This document shows positions 51,996 through 60,077 of a DNA stretch of 64,000 nucleotides, one piece after another. The notes under the pieces are model-generated. The model saw nothing but the letters and a program-made list of their open reading frames with translations, did no database searches and was not told the DNA's origin. The stretch comes from Pseudomonadota bacterium. Lineage in GTDB: Bacteria > Pseudomonadota > Gammaproteobacteria > Steroidobacterales > Steroidobacteraceae. The stretch covers positions 74,828 to 138,827 of the forward strand of contig JAEWBG010000065.1 in assembly GCA_023391335.1 (NCBI GenBank). The letters are read 5' to 3'. A program made the position numbers and the translations under genes. Numbering within the stretch: the stretch's first letter is position 1; each line of letters starts with the position of its first letter.

Positions 51996-53255
51996 TCAGC
52001 TCATTCGAGCTGGCGATTGCTGTGCGTGCCTCATTGAGGCGTAGACCAATGCCGCCGCAACCAACAACGCCGCGCTGGCGGATTCGAACACGCGCGATAC
52101 GTCGAACCTCGCGTTGAGAATGCCGCCGCCGAAAGGCCCCAGGAATGCGCCGAGAAAGGTGGCGCCCCCGGTGAGTCCAAACGCGCGGCCTCGATCCTGC
52201 GGATCGACGGTTTGCGCCACTAGCGAGTTCGCAAGGGGCACCACGCCGGCCAAAAACAAACCGGCCGCGAACCTTTCGACGACAAACCATCGATAGGTTA
52301 GGGCGAACCCTTGTACGAAGGTGAGGATGGCAGCCCCGCAGAGGACTGCAGTCAGCAACCGCTGACGTCCGACGCGGTCGCCGACCCTGCCAATGAGAGG
52401 GGCAGCGAGCAGACCGCTGACTCCGATGACGGAGAAGGCCAGGCCTGCCAGGGTTACCAGATTGGAGACCGGCCCGACGAGATCGCTCACATACAAAGAA
52501 ACGATGGGTTGAGCACTGGTCATTGCGAGCTGAGCAAGCAAGAGGACCAGCACCATCGTGAGCAAATTCGGGTAACGCGAAAGGATCGTACCCGTGGGTG
52601 GTCGCGGAACGCTCGAAGCGCAATCGGAAGCGGATTGCTTCGGCAAGCGCAATACGACGAGCGCAACGATCAGCGATGCGCATCCGCCCGCAACGAAGGG
52701 CGAACGATAGCTGTGCAGCGCATCCGCAATCACTCCTCCTATGAGCGGGCCCAACAACATACCGGCAAGCTGTGCAGTGGACAGCCATCCCAATGCCCAG
52801 CCCAAACGCAGTGGCGGGCAGATGCTCGTCATCAACGCCATGACCGCAACGATGTGCCCGCCGAAGAAGCCCATCGACGCTCGTAGCACCAGCAATTGCC
52901 AAGGGGCAGTCGCGACACTCATGAGCAATGCACTGATGCCCGCGGCCACGCACGCCATGAGAATGATCTTGCGACGATCGATGCGATCCACCACGCGGCC
53001 CCAGACCGGAGCCATCAACCCTGCGGTCAGGGGCGTCACTCCCAAGAGCACGCCGGACCAGGTGCTGATCGCACCGGCATCGATTACACCCAGATCCGGC
53101 AGCAGCAATGGGATCACCGGAGGAACGATCGAGAACGCGGCCGCGAGGATGAACTGCACGCCGAGCATGGCCGCGAATGCGCGGCACCACAGCACGTCGT
53201 GAGCGTTGTTGTTGTAAGGCACGCGGGGATTACACGATGCGCGCGTGAAATTCAC
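51996..53255 (-). CDS. MFS multidrug-type transporter
   Basis: A 419-residue 12-helix MFS protein. The first helix begins near residue 25; the MFS loop motif is in GLMAPVWGRVVDRIDRRKI and the repeat SGLLAAPLIGRVGDRVGRQRL. This is the drug:H+ antiporter-like arrangement. A GTG at 53255 begins the frame; a GTG at 53195 is an alternative nearer the first helix. It is divergent from the TetR gene, with a dyad between, and followed by a MarR gene. Confidence 0.82.
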   Translation of the reverse strand: MNFTRASCNPRVPYNNNAHDVLWCRAFAAMLGVQFILAAAFSIVPPVIPLLLPDLGVIDAGAISTWSGVLLGVTPLTAGLMAPVWGRVVDRIDRRKIILMACVAAGISALLMSVATAPWQLLVLRASMGFFGGHIVAVMALMTSICPPLRLGWALGWLSTAQLAGMLLGPLIGGVIADALHSYRSPFVAGGCASLIVALVVLRLPKQSASDCASSVPRPPTGTILSRYPNLLTMVLVLLLAQLAMTSAQPIVSLYVSDLVGPVSNLVTLAGLAFSVIGVSGLLAAPLIGRVGDRVGRQRLLTAVLCGAAILTFVQGFALTYRWFVVERFAAGLFLAGVVPLANSLVAQTVDPQDRGRAFGLTGGATFLGAFLGPFGGGILNARFDVSRVFESASAALLVAAALVYASMRHAQQSPARMS

Positions 53256-53279
53256 AATGGGCGCAGCGGTCTACATGAC

Positions 53280-53300
53280 TTATGACCGTTTAGTCAGTAA
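53280..53300. promoter_or_regulatory. TetR-type operator dyad between divergent genes
   Basis: The 21-base site has TGAC-N6-GTCA at its core with outer TTA ... TAA. It lies between the MFS start (53255) and the TetR start (53338), where a TetR protein would control both. An imperfect second AGTCA lies at about 53310. Confidence 0.6.
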
Positions 53301-53337
53301 TGTACGGCCCAGTCACTTTCCACGAGCCTTGAGATCC

Positions 53338-54015
53338 ATGACGGCTAAAGTCATCGCGCTGTCGGTGCCGCCAAAATCCGATCGCCGCCGCGCTAGAACG
53401 CGGCAGGCGCTGATGGATGCAGGACGTACTTTGCTGGCTCAGCGGCACGTCGACGGCGTGAGTGTCGATGAAATCGTCGCAGCCGCAGCCGTTGCAAAGG
53501 GAAGTTTCTATAACCACTTCGCCGACAAAGACGTGTTCGCACGCGAGATTGGCACGATGGTGCGCCGTCACGCCGAACAAGCCGTCAATGAGGCGAATAT
53601 AGGTGTGCAAGACCCAGCCAAGCATCTCGCGCGCGCGGTATGCGTGTTCGTACGCTTCGCCATCGAACATCGCGAAAGCGCTCAGGTGCTGTGGCGCTTG
53701 AATGCCGGAGCGACGATGGCGGACGCGCCGATCAATCGCGCATTGCGGGAGAACCTGCTCGCAGGAATTCGCTCCAGACGATTCAAGCACGTCGATATCG
53801 AGTCGGCGGTGCTACTCGTCATCGGCATCATCATCGTGACACTGCGTCACGCGCTCGAAGAGCGCATCGTCACGCCACCGAAAAAGATTGCCCAACACGC
53901 AGCGGCGGGACTGCTGCGCTCACTGGGAGTTTCAGCCGCGCAGTCGCTTCAACTCGCGACCGCCGCGGCATCGAACATCTTTGCCAACACAACTCATATC
54001 AGGGGACGCTCATGA
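53338..54015 (+). CDS. TetR-family transcriptional regulator
   Basis: A 225-residue repressor. The HTH is ARTRQALMDAGRTLLAQRHVDGVSVDEIVAAAAVAKGSFYNHFADKDVFAREI, followed by a helical ligand domain. The ATG at 53338 was chosen over 53245 because the longer frame crosses the operator. Its stop overlaps the MetE-like gene (ATGA), so it should control that gene as well as the divergent MFS transporter. The ligand is unknown. Confidence 0.87.
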   Translation: MTAKVIALSVPPKSDRRRARTRQALMDAGRTLLAQRHVDGVSVDEIVAAAAVAKGSFYNHFADKDVFAREIGTMVRRHAEQAVNEANIGVQDPAKHLARAVCVFVRFAIEHRESAQVLWRLNAGATMADAPINRALRENLLAGIRSRRFKHVDIESAVLLVIGIIIVTLRHALEERIVTPPKKIAQHAAAGLLRSLGVSAAQSLQLATAAASNIFANTTHIRGRS

Positions 54016-55112
54016 ACACATCGCCACCGTTTCGCGCTGACCACGTCGGCAGCTTGCTCCGGCCGAAGTTCCTGCTGGATGCGCGAGCCGCCGCCGCAAA
54101 AGGGGAGATCACCGCCGCACAATTGCGTGAGGTGGAGGATCGCGCGATCGACGACGCGATCCGATTGCAAGAGGACGTCGGGCTGCGCAGCATCACCGAT
54201 GGGGAGTTTCGCCGCACATACTTCCATATCGATTTTCTCGAGCAGCTCGGTGGGGTGAAGACCGATATACCCGTCACCATCAAGAAGCCGGATGGCACCG
54301 AAGAATTGGCGCCTCCAGTCATGCGCGTCATCGACAAAGTAAAGCACGTCAAAGATATCCAACTCGCGGATTTCAAATATCTAGCCGCGCATACGAAACA
54401 GACTCCCAAGGTCACGATTCCATCTCCCACGATGCTGCATTTCCGTGGCGGACGTGCAGGCATCAGCAAAGAGCACTATCCCGATCTCGAGCAGTTCTAC
54501 GACGATGTAGCTCGAGCCTATGCCGCAGAACTGCAATCACTCGCACAGGCGGGTTGCCGATACGTGCAGATGGACGACACGAATCTTGCGTATCTGTGCG
54601 ATGAGAAAATGCGCGAGGCGGCGCGCCAACGTGGCGACGATCCCAACGAACTGCCGCATCGCTACGCGGCGTTCATCAACAAAGTGGTGGCTTTGAAACC
54701 AGCAGGGATGACGCTTGCGGTGCATCTGTGCCGCGGCAATTTCAAGAGCACGTGGGCAGCGCAGGGCGGTTATGAACCTGTCGCCGAAGCGTTGCTATCA
54801 GCGATGAATGTCGATGCGTATTTCTTGGAGTACGACGACCAACGTAGCGGCGACTTCCGGCCCTTGCGATTCCTGCCGAAGGGCAAGACGGTCGTTTTAG
54901 GCCTCATCACGACGAAGTTGGGTCAACTCGAAAGCAAGGACGACATCAAGCGACGCATCGATGAGGCTGCGAAATATGCACCGCTAGAGCAGCTCGCACT
55001 TTCACCGCAATGCGGCTTCTCCAGCACCGTGCACGGCAACGACATTGCGGTCGAACAGCAAATCGCGAAATTGCGATTGGTCGTCGAAACTGCGCGCGAA
55101 GTGTGGGGATGA
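54012..55112 (+). CDS. MetE C-terminal-like methyltransferase (zinc, B12-independent)
   Basis: A 366-residue protein resembling the C-terminal catalytic domain of cobalamin-independent methionine synthase, without the N-terminal half of MetE (about 750 residues). The zinc ligands are kept: His238 and Cys240 in AVHLCRG, Glu273 in FLEYDDQRSG and Cys334 in SPQCGFSS. Motifs FRADHVGSLLRP and the VQMDDTNLAYL strand are also typical. Short forms like this are known to transfer methyl or other C1 groups to thiols in various pathways. It is translationally coupled to TetR. Confidence 0.85.
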   Translation: MNTSPPFRADHVGSLLRPKFLLDARAAAAKGEITAAQLREVEDRAIDDAIRLQEDVGLRSITDGEFRRTYFHIDFLEQLGGVKTDIPVTIKKPDGTEELAPPVMRVIDKVKHVKDIQLADFKYLAAHTKQTPKVTIPSPTMLHFRGGRAGISKEHYPDLEQFYDDVARAYAAELQSLAQAGCRYVQMDDTNLAYLCDEKMREAARQRGDDPNELPHRYAAFINKVVALKPAGMTLAVHLCRGNFKSTWAAQGGYEPVAEALLSAMNVDAYFLEYDDQRSGDFRPLRFLPKGKTVVLGLITTKLGQLESKDDIKRRIDEAAKYAPLEQLALSPQCGFSSTVHGNDIAVEQQIAKLRLVVETAREVWG

Positions 55113-55174
55113 AGCTTGCTCCAAGCTCAGCATGAGTTGAATTCGGAGTACCAAGAAAAAAAGCAAGAAGTTTT

Positions 55175-55262
55175 AGACAGGATGAACAGGATTGACAGGA
55201 TGACCGGAGTGGATGCGACCTGCTCTTGCTTCATACATCCTGTTCATCTTGTTAATCCTGTC
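55175..55262. repeat. ACAGGAT-type inverted repeat, unit G
   Basis: AGACAGGATGAACAGGATTG ... GTTAATCCTGTC with about 30 intervening bases. Its middle (GGAGTGGATGCGA, then TGCTCTTGCTTCATA) is nearly the same as in unit H, so G and H are duplicates. Confidence 0.85.
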
Positions 55263-55303
55263 AAAATTTCTCTTGTCTCTACGGAAGGGAAACGAAGCAG
55301 CTT

Positions 55304-55392
55304 TGAACAGGATGAACAGGATTGACAGGATGACCGGAGTGGATGCGATCTGCTCTTGCTTCATACATCCTGTTCATCTTGTTAATCCTGTC
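55304..55392. repeat. ACAGGAT-type inverted repeat, unit H
   Basis: Repeat unit nearly identical to 55175-55262 over about 85 bases, at a period of 129 bases. Ends 40 bases before the ChrA gene. Confidence 0.85.
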
Positions 55393-55431
55393 TAAATTTC
55401 TTTTCTCTGATTCCTTCGCGTCGACGCCCGG

Positions 55432-56637
55432 TTACGATTGAAACGTCGCATACGACGCGACCGACGCGAGAACACAAAACGCCACCACGACTAACACCGG
55501 AAGCCGCGACAGCAGCAGAAATCCAAAAATGGCGATCGCAATATCGATCCAGCTATGAACTGCGCTGGTCCACACTGGGTTGTAGAGCGCAGCTGCCAAG
55601 ATTCCGACGACAACAGCGTTCACTCCCGCAATCGCACCTGCTGCAAGATTGCCTCGCGACATGCCATGCCAAAACGGCAGCGAGCCTGACACGAGTAGCA
55701 ACCCGGGCAGAAAAATGGCAATCGTACTGACGACCGCCGCGGTGACTCCTCCCATCTCATGAACTCGCGCACCCAGAAACGCCGCGAAAGAAAACATGGG
55801 GCCGGGCACTGCTTGCGCGGCGCCGTAACCGGCCAAGAATTCTCCGCCATCGACCCACCCTGGTTTCACTACGCTCTGCTGCAGTAAGGGCAGCACAACG
55901 TGTCCGCCGCCAAAGACGAGTGCGCCTGCTCGATAGAATGCCGCACCTACCGAGTTCAGTGAAACTCCGCTGAACGGCAGAAAGGAAGCGGCGAGCAAAA
56001 CGGCGAATACGCCGAACAGCGCAATACCGGCCGGGGCACCGTAACGAGGAGTGAGGTTGGGCAACTCGCCCGCATTGGACGTTCGACACAGCAATGAACC
56101 AACAATGGCGCCCGCAGCTATCAGCGCAAGCTGCGTCCCTGCGGCGTGCGTCGTGATCATCACAGCAGCGGCTATCAGCGCGATAATCCGCCGCTGCGTA
56201 TCAGGCGTGAGCCGCTCAGCCATCGTGAGAACACCTTGTGCGACAACCGCAACGGCAAGCAATTTGAGGCCGTGTATCGCAGCTTGAGAAACCGGATGAC
56301 CCAACGACGGCATCAGCTGCGCGAACAGAAAGAGCAGTAAGGCAGAGGGCAGGGTGAATGCAACGAACGCAGCGATCCCGCCCAGCCATCCCGCACGTAA
56401 CAGGCCGAGCGAAAACCCAAGCTGGCTGCTCGCGGGTCCAGGCAGGAATTGGCAAAGACCTAACAGTTGAGCGTAGTGAGCGTCATGAATCCAGCGGCGC
56501 TTCTGCACGAGCTCTCGATGGAAATATCCGAGATGTGCGATCGGACCGCCGAAGGACGTGAGGCCTAGCTTCAGAAACGTGGCGAAGACATCTCGCCAGG
56601 TGCCTTGCTCGAGTTCACCGCGATTCAGCTGAGTCAT
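55432..56637 (-). CDS. chrA: Chromate transporter ChrA (long form)
   Basis: A 401-residue membrane protein with two homologous halves, as in long-chain ChrA: N-half FATFLKLGLTSFGGPIAHLGYFHRELVQKRRWIHDAHYAQLLGLCQFLPGPASSQLGFSLG and C-half FYRAGALVFGGGHVVLPLLQQSVVKPGWVDGGEFLAGYGAAQAVPGPMFSFAAFLG. These export chromate. It is the last gene of the metal-resistance block, 15 bases after the ACR3 remnant. Confidence 0.93.
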   Translation of the reverse strand: MTQLNRGELEQGTWRDVFATFLKLGLTSFGGPIAHLGYFHRELVQKRRWIHDAHYAQLLGLCQFLPGPASSQLGFSLGLLRAGWLGGIAAFVAFTLPSALLLFLFAQLMPSLGHPVSQAAIHGLKLLAVAVVAQGVLTMAERLTPDTQRRIIALIAAAVMITTHAAGTQLALIAAGAIVGSLLCRTSNAGELPNLTPRYGAPAGIALFGVFAVLLAASFLPFSGVSLNSVGAAFYRAGALVFGGGHVVLPLLQQSVVKPGWVDGGEFLAGYGAAQAVPGPMFSFAAFLGARVHEMGGVTAAVVSTIAIFLPGLLLVSGSLPFWHGMSRGNLAAGAIAGVNAVVVGILAAALYNPVWTSAVHSWIDIAIAIFGFLLLSRLPVLVVVAFCVLASVASYATFQS

Positions 56638-56652
56638 TCAGAGGGTTCTTTA

Positions 56653-56919
56653 CTATGCAATCAAGCTCGCCCGCTTCGCATCTGAATTGTACAGACGCTT
56701 TCCCAATGCGAAGGCGGCATGCACCAGCGCCAGCAAGGCGGGTACTTCGACGAGCGGACCGATCGCCAGCGGAACATTCGTAGTCCCGACGTCGAAGCGT
56801 TGGATTAGTGCAGGGGCATTCGGGAAGGCCTATCCAATGCCAGTCCCGACCAACATGGCCAGGAGGATCCACGCGGTGAGGTATCGATCAAGAAACGAAA
56901 GGCGTGCGGCCGCGCGCAT
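56653..56919 (-). pseudogene. acr3: ACR3 arsenite transporter remnant (internal deletion and stop)
   Basis: The ATG at 56919 begins LSFLDRYLTAWILLAMLVGTGIG, the start of an ACR3 arsenite permease, then a TAG stop at codon 30, then FPNAPALIQRFDVGTTNVPLAIG, and it jumps directly to GPLVEVPALLALVHAAFALGKRLY, which is the family C-terminus. Intact ACR3 has about 350 residues, so about 260 are lost in one piece. The junction sits at ATCGGT, a sequence that both flanks can supply, which suggests deletion by microhomology. It starts 3 bases after the arsC stop, so it was once the arsC-acr3 part of the operon. Confidence 0.85.
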
Positions 56920-56922
56920 GTT

Positions 56923-57429
56923 TCAGGCCTGCAACGGCGAACGGCCGATGTCATCGACGTGTTGTTTGATCTTGGCGCGATCAAGCGCGTGAATGGAGAG
57001 GCTACTGAAAATCTTGATCCGCGATTCCAACTCGCGGAATGCCTTGTGGAAAGCCGCGAGCTTGGCTTCATCGCTGCCTTCTACGGCGGCGGGATCTTCA
57101 ACTCCCCAGTGCGCAGAGATGGGATGTCCCGGCCATATCGGACACACTTCGCCCGCCGCGTTGTCGCAAACCGTAAAGACAAAATCGAGCGGCGGGGCAT
57201 CGGGTTGTGCAAACTCATCCCAACTTTTGCTGCGCAGGCCTTCTGTCGGCAGGCCGAGGCTCTCCAACAACTCAATCGAATGGGGATTCACTTCGCCCTT
57301 GGGATGACTTCCCGCGCTGAAACCGCGGAATTTCCCGGCTCCCCACTTGTTCATGAGCACTTCGGCCAAGATGCTGCGAGCGGAATTGCCGGTGCAAAGA
57401 AACAGGACGTTGTAGAGCTGTTCACTCAT
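56923..57429 (-). CDS. arsC: Arsenate reductase ArsC (low-molecular-weight phosphatase type)
   Basis: A 168-residue enzyme reducing arsenate to arsenite. It is of the thioredoxin-coupled LMW-PTP type: P-loop VLFLCTGNSARS with Cys and Arg, then LPTEGLRSKSWDEF, the Asp region DFVFTVCDNAAGEVCPIWPG, and HWGVEDPAAVEG, all matching ArsC of this class. It is encoded between arsI and the ACR3 remnant. Confidence 0.92.
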   Translation of the reverse strand: MSEQLYNVLFLCTGNSARSILAEVLMNKWGAGKFRGFSAGSHPKGEVNPHSIELLESLGLPTEGLRSKSWDEFAQPDAPPLDFVFTVCDNAAGEVCPIWPGHPISAHWGVEDPAAVEGSDEAKLAAFHKAFRELESRIKIFSSLSIHALDRAKIKQHVDDIGRSPLQA

Positions 57430-57474
57430 GTGCAGTTCTCGCCGACTTTGAAATGGAGAATTCGATCCGCCGCT

Positions 57475-57972
57475 TTATGAGCAGCAGCCACGCTGAGCAA
57501 CCGGATCGACTTTGCTCTCAACGCAACAGGGTGACGCCGGCTCTGCTTCGGCCAACGGCACGCAGCAGCCCGACGCCTCGCCGACTTTCGAATCGGTCTC
57601 TTCGTAAACGGGTGCCGAACTGAGCGTATGGAACGTCTCCCACGCGATCCCTGTGGGGTCTTTCACCCAGTACTTGTCGGAGCGCGCGTAGCAACACGCT
57701 TTGTTCGACTCTTGCGTCATCGCTGCGTCAGCGGAGACAAGCTGATCCTTCATGCTTGCCAGCTCTAAGGAGGAGTCCACCTGAAATCCCAAATGATTCA
57801 GGCCCGTCGTTTCCAAGCGATTGGAGATGGCGAAATTCACTCGGGGATCCTCGAGCATCCACTTGGCATAGTCAGATCGTTCGACACTGGGCGGTGCTCC
57901 GAAGAGGCTCGAATAGAAGCGAATACTTTCACCCAGGTCCTTTACAGCAACATGTACATGGAAGCGTTTCAT
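57475..57972 (-). CDS. arsI: ArsI/CadI-type C-As lyase (VOC fold) with Cys-rich tail
   Basis: A 165-residue VOC protein. The fold opens FHVHVAVKDLGESIRFYSSLFGAPP, with Fe ligands in HVHV, GLNHLGFQVDSS and WETFH. The conserved Cys pair ACCYARSDKYWVKDPTG binds trivalent organoarsenicals in ArsI. The C-terminal tail GCCV ... SPCCVES ... QRGCCS is typical of the ArsI/CadI group. ArsI breaks the C-As bond of methylarsenite. The ATG at 57972 overlaps the arsR stop (ATGA); the longer frame from 58056 would start inside arsR. Confidence 0.88.
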   Translation of the reverse strand: MKRFHVHVAVKDLGESIRFYSSLFGAPPSVERSDYAKWMLEDPRVNFAISNRLETTGLNHLGFQVDSSLELASMKDQLVSADAAMTQESNKACCYARSDKYWVKDPTGIAWETFHTLSSAPVYEETDSKVGEASGCCVPLAEAEPASPCCVESKVDPVAQRGCCS

Positions 57973-58328
57973 TTCACTCTCCTGGTCTTGGACGTCGCCT
58001 TGCGTTTCGGGGTAGGCGTACAACTTGGGCCGCAATGGGGGTCGGCCAAGCTGCAACAGTTCTCGGTGAGGTAAGTCACCAACTCATTCATGGAAGCGAA
58101 ATTGGCGCTATAGAAGAGGTTGCGCCCACTGCGCCGCGAGATAACCAGATCGGCGTGTTGCAGTTCCTTGAGATGAAAAGAGAGGGTCGGCGCTGGAACG
58201 CTGAGCTGCTCTGCTAGCTCCGAGGGCGTGAAGCCCTCCGGCCCACGTTCGACCAGCAAACGATAGATGCTCAGCCGCGACTCTTGGGCGAGGGCACCGA
58301 GCGCTTTGACGACTGCTTTCGATTCCAT
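57969..58328 (-). CDS. arsR: ArsR-family metalloregulator
   Basis: A 119-residue winged-helix repressor: AVVKALGALAQESRLSIYRLLVERGPEGFTPSELAEQLSVPAPTLSFHLKELQHADLVISRRSGRNLFYSANF. The metal site is not the classic ELCVCDL of ArsR but ENCCSLADPHCGPSC near the C-terminus, as in some ArsR types. The ATG at 58328 is preferred over 58391. The leader contains a dyad-like A/T-rich TATTTCGATA just upstream that may be its operator. It overlaps arsI by 4 bases. Confidence 0.88.
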   Translation of the reverse strand: MESKAVVKALGALAQESRLSIYRLLVERGPEGFTPSELAEQLSVPAPTLSFHLKELQHADLVISRRSGRNLFYSANFASMNELVTYLTENCCSLADPHCGPSCTPTPKRKATSKTRRVK

Positions 58329-58437
58329 GTTTCCATTGTTATCGAAATATTGTTCCAGAGGCAACCTATTTTTCGGCGGCCGCTCATCCAATCAAATGCC
58401 AGTTTCCTGCAACCATCGCCTCGCTAGAGCAAGTGCC

Positions 58438-59547
58438 TTAGGGCGTTCGCGCGACAAACCGCTTGCGGAGCGCTTCTCGAATCGGCACATCCCAGAACTT
58501 GAATGCTAGCCAGGCAAGCGCGGTGGTGAACGGTATGAGGGCGAGCGCGATCAGATTCTTTGTCGCCGAGGATCCTGGATTTGCCGCGACGTAGTTCATC
58601 CAAACGTACATGAACGGAAAATGCGTGATGTAGATCGGGTATGAAATACGGCCGCTGAATTTGCACACCTGCACGGTACCCATACCGGCATCCGAATGTG
58701 CTCCGCACAGGACGACGAACGGGAACAGCAACACGACGCATAACGCTTCGTAGATGCCATTCCACTTGATGCCCCACGCAACCGGCAACGTTGGTACCAC
58801 GAAGGCGACCACAAGAAGGATTGTCAGCGGCAAAAAACCGAGCCGGATCTTCGGTAGGCGATCTCGCATCCTGTAGAGCCACAAACCCATCAGGAAGGGA
58901 AACCACAGTCGCAGTGGGCCCATCCAGAAATTGCTCCAGCCCCATCCGCCGTCGAGCGCACCGAGAGAAGCACCGGTCGCCACCAGCGCAAGAGCCCCCA
59001 GCACGGCCAAAATGATGAGTGCACGCGAAGATAAGCGACGCAGGATCAGCGCATACGCGATATTGCCCAGGTACTCCTGCAGCAAGGTCCACGAAGGACC
59101 GTTCAACGTATGCGTGTCTTCCCAACGATTCGGGAGCGGCTGAGCAGGTAACAGCAACAATCCGAGTACGAGTGCTTGCGTCAACGCGAACACGGTTGCG
59201 TGCTGTTTCGAATCGGCAAAGGGATCGAACAGATACGACAGGAACCCCAGCACAGCACCCAGGATGACGAGCGGGTGAAGGCGGATGAGTCGGATCTTGA
59301 AGAACTCGGCAGTCGACATCCGAGTCCATCGGTCATCGTATGCGTAACCGATGACGAACCCGGAGAGCGCAAAGAAGAAATCGACAGCCAAGTAAGCGTG
59401 CGGCAGGAGCAGCTTGCCCTGCGCAAAGTCGACTGTGATGCCTTGAATGTGGAAGAGGACTACGAGAAGCGCTGCACTACCGCGCAATCCATCGAGTACC
59501 TCGAAATGTTCTTTGCCTGTGCTTGTAACGTCGAGTGGCTGAGGCAC
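58438..59547 (-). CDS. Acyltransferase family 3 membrane protein
   Basis: A 369-residue membrane protein with about ten helices. It opens LDGLRGSAALLVVLFHIQGI, has the LAVDFFFALSGFVIGYAYDDRW block and the later SWTLLQEYLGNIAYALILRR region, which are typical of acyltransferase-3/OafA proteins that acylate surface polysaccharide or other periplasmic acceptors. Its target is unknown. It is read divergently from nothing nearby and follows the ars operon by 110 bases in the same direction. Confidence 0.87.
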   Translation of the reverse strand: MPQPLDVTSTGKEHFEVLDGLRGSAALLVVLFHIQGITVDFAQGKLLLPHAYLAVDFFFALSGFVIGYAYDDRWTRMSTAEFFKIRLIRLHPLVILGAVLGFLSYLFDPFADSKQHATVFALTQALVLGLLLLPAQPLPNRWEDTHTLNGPSWTLLQEYLGNIAYALILRRLSSRALIILAVLGALALVATGASLGALDGGWGWSNFWMGPLRLWFPFLMGLWLYRMRDRLPKIRLGFLPLTILLVVAFVVPTLPVAWGIKWNGIYEALCVVLLFPFVVLCGAHSDAGMGTVQVCKFSGRISYPIYITHFPFMYVWMNYVAANPGSSATKNLIALALIPFTTALAWLAFKFWDVPIREALRKRFVARTP

Positions 59548-59641
59548 TTACCGATCTACCTTTTGCAGCAAGTCGCGCAAGGTGTCAGTGCGACTACGAC
59601 TTGGCAAGAGGTGAACGTCTGGAATCGCGCGAAAGAACACC

Positions 59642-59678
59642 CTCAAAAGAAAACGGCGGAGCCCTTGCGGACTCCGCC
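59642..59678 (-). terminator. Rho-independent terminator, minus strand
   Basis: GGCGGAG/CTCCGCC stem with a 10-base loop, followed on the minus strand by GTTTTCTTTTGAGG. It ends a transcript coming from about 59900 and lies 94 bases before the start of the acyltransferase gene, so the tiny ORF transcript ends here. Confidence 0.8.
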
Positions 59679-59826
59679 ATTCCCTGCTCGAGCATGAATC
59701 CATGCGGTACAAGGCACCCGCACAGCAACTGCATCGGAGCGTCCGGCCGTTGGAGACCTCGGTCGCGCGCGTGACGAAAGCCTGCGCGCATGCTCTTGAG
59801 GCCTTACGGCTAACGAGATTTACCGT

Positions 59827-59892
59827 CTATCGACGAACCTCGCCAGCCAGCGAGCCCAGAGTTGCGACCGAACCAACGTTTGAATGAACCAT
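59827..59892 (-). CDS. 21-residue ORF with extended Shine-Dalgarno
   Basis: The start is ATG at 59892, preceded by GAAGGAGGTGATCCA, a near-perfect complement to the 16S rRNA 3' end with 7 bases between GGAGG and ATG. The 21-residue peptide begins MVHSNVGSV, ends LAGEVRR and is unlike any family I recognise. Its transcript would run to the hairpin at 59642-59678, leaving 150 bases after the stop, so the RNA itself may be the functional part (leader or small RNA). The opposite strand happens to resemble the 16S 3' tail; chance similarity is the alternative. Confidence 0.42.
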   Translation of the reverse strand: MVHSNVGSVATLGSLAGEVRR

Positions 59893-60077
59893 TGGATCAC
59901 CTCCTTCAGTTGCCGTGGGCTATTGCCGACGCGTACCGCCCACCGAAGTTGCGCGCCGTTATCGAAATTCTACGGTTCACGAGTTTGCGGCGGGAGAGGT
60001 AAATTCAAGGTTGGCTACTCCGGCACGCACGCAGACGTGACTGGGCTCACGAAATAGACGATGTCGAACTGTGCTTC

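Larger units (their letters stand above)
59548..60077. other. Region holding a tiny ORF and its terminator
   Basis: No ordinary gene. The minus strand has a 21-codon ORF at 59827-59892 with a very strong ribosome site, and a terminator hairpin at 59642-59678. Otherwise nothing was recognised. Confidence 0.5.

Noticed and set aside
51886..53190. 434-codon frame overlapping the MFS and MarR genes in another frame
   Set aside because: Arg/Cys/His-rich out-of-frame translation of the MFS gene; the MFS frame has 12 helices and MFS motifs.
59876..59906. Plus-strand TTGGATCACCTCCTT looking like the 3' end of a 16S rRNA gene
   Set aside because: The 16S-like match ends after about 15 bases and no rRNA sequence precedes it; it is the complement of the strong ribosome site on the minus strand.
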